Program-made: the position numbers and the translations under genes
Assembly: GCF_013213835.1 (NCBI RefSeq)
Contig: NZ_JABSSU010000001.1
Span: forward strand, 310,001 to 374,000
DNA length: 64,000 nucleotides
From: Winogradskyella sp.
Lineage (GTDB): Bacteria; Bacteroidota; Bacteroidia; Flavobacteriales; Flavobacteriaceae
Direction of reading: 5' to 3'
Shown here: one piece after another, positions 59,586 through 64,000 of the stretch
How the letters are laid out: every line of letters starts with the position of its first letter
How positions within the stretch are numbered: the stretch's first letter is position 1
Notes under the pieces: model-generated
What the model saw: only the letters and a program-made list of their open reading frames with translations
What the model was told of the DNA's origin: nothing
Database searches by the model: none

Positions 59586-60329
59586 ATGGTAGAGTTACAA
59601 ATAAATACAACACAAAACGTTAACATTAATTTCATTGCTGCAAGTGTTGGAGAACGCATACTTGCGTTTCTTATAGATTGGGTGATTAAAATTGCCTATA
59701 TCGTTGTTGTATACCAGATTATATTCAACTTATTTAGTATTGATGATTATCTAAAAGGTATGGATGATTGGTCCTACATAGCCGTTATTGCATGCTTTTA
59801 TTTGCCTGTTATTTTTTACTCTTTGCTGTTTGAAACTTTCTTAGATGGACAAACCATTGGAAAGCGTATTATGAAAATAAAAGTGGTGAAAATAGACGGT
59901 TATCAAGCAGCTTTGTATGATTATATTGTGAGGTGGTTTTTTAGAATTGTAGATTTAAATATGTTGTCTGGTGTTGTTGCACTAATAACCATTGTAACAA
60001 GTAAGAAAAGTCAGAGACTTGGTGATATGACTGCCGGTACTTCTGTAATTACACTAAAGAATAAGGTAAATATCAGTCATACAATTCTCGAGGATCTAGA
60101 TAATGATTATGTACCAACCTATCCGAGTGTTATAAAATTATCAGATAATGATGCTCGAATCATTAAAGAAACATATATAAGAGCAAAGGCGGCAAGAGAT
60201 TACACAACACTCATTAAACTAAGAAAAAAAGTGGTTGAAGTCATTGAGCTTAAAGAATATAATGAGAATGACATTGAGTTCATTGATATCATTCTTAAGG
60301 ATTATAATTATTACACTCAAAACATGTAA
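59586..60329 (+). CDS. RDD family membrane protein
   Basis: A 247-residue RDD protein: AASVGERILAFLIDWVIK (the R-x-x-A-x-x-I-D element), then FLDGQTIGKRIMKIKV and RWFFRIVDLNMLSGVVAL, SQRLGDMTAGTSVI. Four helices, then a soluble helical C-terminus (about 160-247). RDD proteins are linked to cation transport or osmotic stress, but the role with SpoIIM/MoxR is unknown. It is transcribed away from SpoIIM with 23 bases between starts. Confidence 0.9.
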   Translation: MVELQINTTQNVNINFIAASVGERILAFLIDWVIKIAYIVVVYQIIFNLFSIDDYLKGMDDWSYIAVIACFYLPVIFYSLLFETFLDGQTIGKRIMKIKVVKIDGYQAALYDYIVRWFFRIVDLNMLSGVVALITIVTSKKSQRLGDMTAGTSVITLKNKVNISHTILEDLDNDYVPTYPSVIKLSDNDARIIKETYIRAKAARDYTTLIKLRKKVVEVIELKEYNENDIEFIDIILKDYNYYTQNM

Positions 60330-60330
60330 G

Positions 60331-60409
60331 CAGAGAACCAAGTTTTGAAAGAAAACTTGTGTGAATCGCTTATGCTGAGCGTAGTCGAAGTATCTCAGAG
60401 AACCAAGTT
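60331..60409. repeat. Intergenic repeat with 14-bp direct copies
   Basis: CAGAGAACCAAGTT occurs at 60331-60344 and again at 60396-60409. Between them are the dyad CAAGTTTT-gaaag-AAAACTTG and ATGCTGAGCGTAGTCGAAG, a phrase typical of dispersed Bacteroidota intergenic repeats. The GAGAACCAAG piece resembles the inner arm of the 27297-27414 repeat. Confidence 0.6.
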
Positions 60410-60486
60410 CGAACAAAAAGATACAGTTGTAGAGAGTTAAGAAGAAAATAAACTATAAAGATTCCGTGTCATGCACGGAAATAAAT

Positions 60487-61098
60487 ATGTTTTTTCAAGT
60501 TTTAGATATTTTAGGAACGATTGCTTTTGCAATTTCTGGTGTTTTAGTTGCAATGAATAAGCGCATGGATCCCTTTGGGGTTTTAATAATTGCTTTTGTA
60601 ACTGCTGTTGGTGGTGGTACACTACGAGATATTATGGTAGGAGTAGAGCCTGTATCATGGATGCGAAATATGACTTTCGTATATGTTATTATTGCTTCAA
60701 CAGTATTTGCTGTCATTTTTAGAAATAAATTAAAACATCTTCGTAGATCACTTTTTTTATTTGATACTATCGGTATAGGTCTTTATACTGTTGTTGGTAT
60801 TGAAACAGGTCTAGTTGCCAATCTGCATCCAATAATTTGTGTAGCACTAGGTACAATGACTGCTTGTTTTGGTGGAGTTATAAGAGATATTCTTTGTAAT
60901 GATATACCAGTAATATTTAGAAAAGAAATTTATGCTACTGCTTGTATTATTGGTGGCTTTACGTATTTTTTACTTAGATTGTTTTTAGATGATCAAAATT
61001 ATTTGTTTGTCATAGCTGGATTTGTGGTCATCACAATTAGATTGTTGGCAGTTAAATTCAAAATAAGTCTACCAAGTTTGTATAAAACTGAGGCATGA
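60487..61098 (+). CDS. TRIC-type trimeric intracellular cation channel family protein
   Basis: A 203-residue seven-helix membrane protein made of two inverted halves, each with the family motif: GGGTLRDIMVG (first half) and GGVIRDILCND (second half). Prokaryotic TRIC channels conduct K+ and Na+. I chose ATG 60487 (MFFQVLDILGTIAFAISG) over a GTG seven codons upstream. Its stop abuts the convergent next gene's stop with no base between. Confidence 0.92.
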   Translation: MFFQVLDILGTIAFAISGVLVAMNKRMDPFGVLIIAFVTAVGGGTLRDIMVGVEPVSWMRNMTFVYVIIASTVFAVIFRNKLKHLRRSLFLFDTIGIGLYTVVGIETGLVANLHPIICVALGTMTACFGGVIRDILCNDIPVIFRKEIYATACIIGGFTYFLLRLFLDDQNYLFVIAGFVVITIRLLAVKFKISLPSLYKTEA

Positions 61099-61518
61099 TT
61101 ATACATCGTGTTCATCTAAAAGTGCATTGATAATACCTGTTCTTAGTGTATAGTCAAATGAAGAAATTAAAGGGTCTATTTCGCCAATAATAGCTTCAAT
61201 TTCATTAAGAATAGTTGCTAATTCTTTATAGTATTCTAGCAGATTCACAGGATTAACGTTGTATTCATTACTCCATTCTAAAACATCCTGACTTTCTTTA
61301 TAAGTCTCTAGTGCATATAACACAAGAAACCAATTAAAAATGGGGTTTTTAGAGGTAAAGTCACTAAATTCGTCATCAATAAGAATGTTCCAAGATTGTG
61401 ATAGTATGGTCAGTTTTACAAAAAAGACACCTGATTTTACAATTTTATAAGGCTCAGAAATCTTTATCTCATACTTTTTATATTGGCTTTTAAGAAGAGT
61501 GATTTCTTGATAATCCAT
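61099..61518 (-). CDS. Hypothetical cytosolic protein
   Basis: A 139-residue protein without signal peptide or membrane segment. It begins with basic/amphipathic strands (MDYQEITLLKSQYKKYEIKI) and continues as an acidic helical domain (NWFLVLYALETYKESQDVLEW, LLEYYKELATILNEIEAIIG). I do not recognise it. It is convergent with TRIC (adjacent stops) and follows the PPIase gene after 31 bases, so it is probably the second gene of that transcript. Confidence 0.6.
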   Translation of the reverse strand: MDYQEITLLKSQYKKYEIKISEPYKIVKSGVFFVKLTILSQSWNILIDDEFSDFTSKNPIFNWFLVLYALETYKESQDVLEWSNEYNVNPVNLLEYYKELATILNEIEAIIGEIDPLISSFDYTLRTGIINALLDEHDV

Positions 61519-61549
61519 GTTTAAAAGAGTAAATCTTCAATGAAAAGTA

Positions 61550-62251
61550 TTATTGAATAATTTCAACTTTTCTAATATAAACATTCTGAAGTGGCCATTC
61601 TCCTTCATCAGTTTTTACCGAGTTAATTTTTTCAACCACATCCATTCCAGAAATCACTTCTCCAAATGCCGTGTACTCACCATCGAGATGTGTGGCTTTT
61701 TTTCTGTTCATTACAATAAAAAACTGAAATGGTGAAGCCATTTTATAGGCATTTTCTATTTCGCTACTTGGCATAGAAATCACACCACGTTTGTGAATAT
61801 AGCCACGCTTTGTGTCTGGCGGTAAAAGGTATTTTCCTATTTTTCTACGTCGTTTGGCTATATTGTAATCATCACTGCTGCCACCTTGTATCACAAAGTC
61901 TTTTACTACTCTGTAGAATTGCGTGTTATTAAAATATTCACGTTTTGTGAGATAAATAAAATTAGCTCTATGGAATTTTGTTTTATCATAAAGCAGAATG
62001 TCTATAGCACCAAAATCAGTTGTAATTCGTACTTTATTTTCTTTATTAGTCTTTTCATATTCTAAAAAGAATTCCATGGCGTTAGCATCGGTAAGAATAG
62101 GGAACTCAGGTTTTGGACCTTCTTTTTTTGGTTCTTTAGGTTTTTTAGAAATAGAATCAATTTGTTGAGCTGATTCAGTTTGTTTTGGAGATTGCTTATC
62201 TTCACAATTAAATATGGTTAGTCCTAATAATAAAACCAATAAAAATCTCAT
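61550..62251 (-). CDS. Cyclophilin-type peptidylprolyl isomerase, lipoprotein
   Basis: A 233-residue exported cyclophilin: lipobox Cys16 (LTIFNC), a Lys/Pro-rich linker (KKPKEPKKEGPKPEFP), then the PPIase domain with FGAIDILLYDKTKFHRANFIYL, FYRVVKDFVIQGGSSDD, GVISMPSS, SPFQFFIVMN, LDGEYTAFGEVISGMDVVEKI. The catalytic Arg lies in FYRV. It catalyses Xaa-Pro isomerisation in the envelope. Its ATG is only 2 bases from the divergent NUDIX ATG. Confidence 0.92.
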   Translation of the reverse strand: MRFLLVLLLGLTIFNCEDKQSPKQTESAQQIDSISKKPKEPKKEGPKPEFPILTDANAMEFFLEYEKTNKENKVRITTDFGAIDILLYDKTKFHRANFIYLTKREYFNNTQFYRVVKDFVIQGGSSDDYNIAKRRRKIGKYLLPPDTKRGYIHKRGVISMPSSEIENAYKMASPFQFFIVMNRKKATHLDGEYTAFGEVISGMDVVEKINSVKTDEGEWPLQNVYIRKVEIIQ

Positions 62252-62253
62252 AA

Positions 62254-62895
62254 ATGCGCTTTAGTACGTTTGTTGAATCCGTAGTAAAAATAAAACATCT
62301 AGAACTAACAGGTGCCTCTTCTCATGCTAAAATGTCACCACCATACAGATTAGAACTTTTAAAGCAGACAAAGTCTAAAGCAAAGAATGCTAAAGTTGCT
62401 GGTGTTTTGGCTCTGTTTTATCCAAATGCAAAAAATGAGACTTGTTTGGCACTCATACTAAGAAAGAGTTATAAAGGAGTACATTCAGCACAGGTTGGTT
62501 TTCCTGGTGGGAAGTATGAAGAAGAAGATTATGATTTAGAGATAACAGCCTTAAGGGAAACTAAAGAAGAAATTGGTGTACTTGAATCTAAAGTAGAGAT
62601 TCTTAAAAAGTTATCCTTACTTTACATTCCACCTAGTAATTTTATGGTACATCCTTATTTTGGAATTTCTAGAGAAACCCCAAATTTCATAAAACAGGAA
62701 GAAGAGGTAGAAGATATTTTAGAGGTGACACTGCAAGATTTTTTAAAGAGTGAAAGTGTTATACAGACCAAAGTACCGACGTCTTATGGTGTTGAGGTTG
62801 AGGTGCCTTCATTTTATTTGAATGAGCATATAGTTTGGGGAGCCACAGCAATGGTGCTTGGTGAGATTAAAGACTTGTTAAAACAACTTTTATAG
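62254..62895 (+). CDS. CoA pyrophosphatase, NUDIX family
   Basis: A 213-residue NUDIX hydrolase of the NudL/CoA pyrophosphatase type, cleaving CoA to phosphopantetheine and 3',5'-ADP. NuCoA-type element LILRKSYKGVHSAQVGFPGGKYEEED is followed by the Nudix box GGKYEEEDYDLEITALRE-TKEEIGV (only the acidic position at its start differs from the strict consensus). The Pro-rich SSHAKMSPPYR N-terminus is family-like. It starts 2 bases from the divergent PPIase start, so its promoter must lie inside that gene. Confidence 0.9.
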   Translation: MRFSTFVESVVKIKHLELTGASSHAKMSPPYRLELLKQTKSKAKNAKVAGVLALFYPNAKNETCLALILRKSYKGVHSAQVGFPGGKYEEEDYDLEITALRETKEEIGVLESKVEILKKLSLLYIPPSNFMVHPYFGISRETPNFIKQEEEVEDILEVTLQDFLKSESVIQTKVPTSYGVEVEVPSFYLNEHIVWGATAMVLGEIKDLLKQLL

Positions 62896-62909
62896 CTCGG
62901 CTTATTTGT

Positions 62910-62917
62910 TACATTTG
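62910..62917 (+). promoter_or_regulatory. Predicted -7 element for the PlsC gene
   Basis: TACATTTG is an exact TAnnTTTG match ending 23 bases before ATG 62941. Confidence 0.5.
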
Positions 62918-62940
62918 TAGGCTGGAATTAATAAAAATTC

Positions 62941-63744
62941 ATGGGATTATTTAAAAGAAACCCTTTTGGGCACATATTATTTGTAAAAAAATGGTTGATT
63001 AGAATTCTAGGTGTATTAACACATCAAAGATTCAGAGGTTTCAATGAACTACAGATTGAAGGTTCTGAGTACATTAAGGATTTACCAGATACAAATGTGC
63101 TTTTCATTTCTAATCATCAGACCTATTTTGCTGATGCAATTGCTATGTTTCATGTGTTTAATGCAAGCTTAAGTGGTAGATCTGATAATATTAGAAATGT
63201 TGGCTATTTATGGAAACCGAAGCTTAATATGTATTATGTAGCGGCAAAGGAAACCATGAGAGCCGGACTTTTACCAAAAATTTTCGCTTATACAGGTTCA
63301 ATAAGTATAGAACGCACATGGAGGTCTCAAGGGCAAGATGTTAACCGTCAGGTAAAGATGAGTGATATTAGTAACATAAAAAAAGCCTTAGATGATGGTT
63401 GGGTAGTGACATTTCCACAAGGAACCACAACCCCATTTAAACCAATTAGAAAAGGTACGGCACATATTATAAAGCAATACAAACCTGTTGTTGTTCCAAT
63501 TGTTATTGATGGTTTTAGAAGATCATTTGATAAAAAAGGACTTCGAGTAAAGAAGAAAAATATATTTCAAACCTTTGTCATTAAAGAGCCTTTAAAAATA
63601 GACTACGAAAACAATACAATTCCTGAGATTGTTGAGATGATAGAATATGCTATCGAACAGCATCCATCTTTCTTAAAAGTACTTCCTAAGGAAGAGGTTA
63701 ATGAGGATAAAGAACGTATAGATAAGGAATTAAGAAACGGTTAA
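62941..63744 (+). CDS. Lysophospholipid acyltransferase (PlsC-like) family protein
   Basis: A 267-residue acyltransferase that should acylate lysophosphatidic acid or a related glycerol lipid. The catalytic block SNHQTYFADAIA has five residues between His59 and Asp65 (HX5D) rather than the usual four. FPQGTTTPFK and VVVPIVIDGFR supply the later substrate and G3P-binding elements. Hydrophobic N-terminus (about 11-25) suggests membrane association. The gene has its own promoter and ends 8 bases before the convergent membrane gene. Confidence 0.88.
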   Translation: MGLFKRNPFGHILFVKKWLIRILGVLTHQRFRGFNELQIEGSEYIKDLPDTNVLFISNHQTYFADAIAMFHVFNASLSGRSDNIRNVGYLWKPKLNMYYVAAKETMRAGLLPKIFAYTGSISIERTWRSQGQDVNRQVKMSDISNIKKALDDGWVVTFPQGTTTPFKPIRKGTAHIIKQYKPVVVPIVIDGFRRSFDKKGLRVKKKNIFQTFVIKEPLKIDYENNTIPEIVEMIEYAIEQHPSFLKVLPKEEVNEDKERIDKELRNG

Positions 63745-63752
63745 TTTCCTTC

Positions 63753-64000
63753 TTAGATTTCTAGTTTTTTTATCTCATTATAATTTCTGTTTAGACGCTT
63801 AAGTAGAATCCCATATAGCAGTCTGTAAAATCCCCAAATAACTAATACAAAAACACCAGTTACTAAAAAAGTAATGGCATAAAGTAATATCATTTGTGTA
63901 GAATCGAATGCCTCAATTTGGTCATGAAACTCTTTATTTTCGTTAAACTCAAATATTAATGAAAGTGGTATTGAGATGAAAATCATCACTAAATTATACA
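63753..64000 (-). CDS. Small membrane protein, possibly extending beyond the right edge
   Basis: At least 78 residues with two hydrophobic helices (FISIPLSLIFEF and MILLYAITFLVTGVFVLVIWGFY) and a basic tail ending NYNEIKKLEI. ATG 63989 is present, but the frame remains open through GTG to the end of the window, so the true start may lie outside. I do not recognise a family. Confidence 0.55.
   Translation of the reverse strand, partial: YNLVMIFISIPLSLIFEFNENKEFHDQIEAFDSTQMILLYAITFLVTGVFVLVIWGFYRLLYGILLKRLNRNYNEIKKLEI

Overview
The window is typical chromosomal DNA of a marine-type member of the Flavobacteriaceae (phylum Bacteroidota). It is AT-rich, genes are tightly packed in strand-coherent runs, Shine-Dalgarno sequences are essentially absent, and many starts are preceded by the Bacteroidota -7 element TAnnTTTG. 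The family content fits too: GIN/DUF2807 proteins, short FecR/TonB systems, DUF5683, DUF6122, WbqC, a long-insert signal peptidase I, and lipoproteins with a Cys directly after a short hydrophobic stretch. The genus cannot be named from this alone.

Layout. 1-3.8 kb (leftward): recF, a lipoprotein, DUF721, CIA30, and a penicillin acylase that runs off the left edge. 3.9-10.4 kb (rightward): membrane TPR protein, ribH, two paralogous mini membrane proteins, mutL, two tandem rhomboid proteases, an EEP-family phosphatase/nuclease. 10.4-16.1 kb (leftward): parA, parB, DUF5683, dapB, lepB, WbqC, DUF6122. 16.2-20.7 kb (leftward): udk, FtsB-like, both methylmalonyl-CoA mutase subunits. 20.7-22.3 kb: sugar dehydrogenase and cytochrome c. 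22.39 kb: tRNA-Pro. 22.6-31.2 kb: a carbohydrate cluster (AraC, PhyH dioxygenase, TIM-barrel epimerase, GH127-like, GH13, sulfatase). 31.3-39.5 kb: lipoprotein, trxB, the PadR-PspC-GIN envelope module, DUF4870, DUF4442, AIM24, a 65-residue conserved-looking protein. 39.8-42.6 kb: MotA/TolQ-like protein, membrane LytTR regulator, PAF-acetylhydrolase-like hydrolase, flanked by two identical 31-bp terminators. 42.7-47.1 kb: a small Cys-rich protein, MbnP, a diheme MbnH/CCP-type peroxidase, an outer-membrane protein with an N-terminal Cys cluster, then convergent oxyR. 47.2-53.0 kb: acidic Kazal-like lipoprotein divergent from ECF sigma, FecR and TonB-type receptor, then DUF2141. 53.2-60.3 kb: MoxR-DUF58-DUF4350-DUF4129-membrane protein-SpoIIM, with divergent RDD. 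60.5-64 kb: TRIC channel, a hypothetical, PPIase lipoprotein, CoA-type NUDIX, PlsC acyltransferase, and a membrane protein at the right edge.

Two regions stand out. (1) The carbohydrate cluster starting just after tRNA-Pro is almost free of GATC: by eye one site in about 8.9 kb, against about 18 in the first 10.4 kb. Asp codons before a C are written GAC there, while other genes often use GAT-C. This reads as an acquired block from a GATC-avoiding donor. (2) Genes at 42.7-46.1 kb look like a copper-handling unit built on MbnP and its heme partner, with two uncharacterised Cys-rich proteins. H2O2 chemistry would connect it to the adjacent OxyR.

No rRNA, CRISPR array, insertion sequence, integrase or origin was recognised. 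No gene-free stretch exceeds 300 bases; the longest (39562-39801 and 34756-34998, each about 240 bases) hold nothing recognisable and an SSR/inverted-repeat region respectively.
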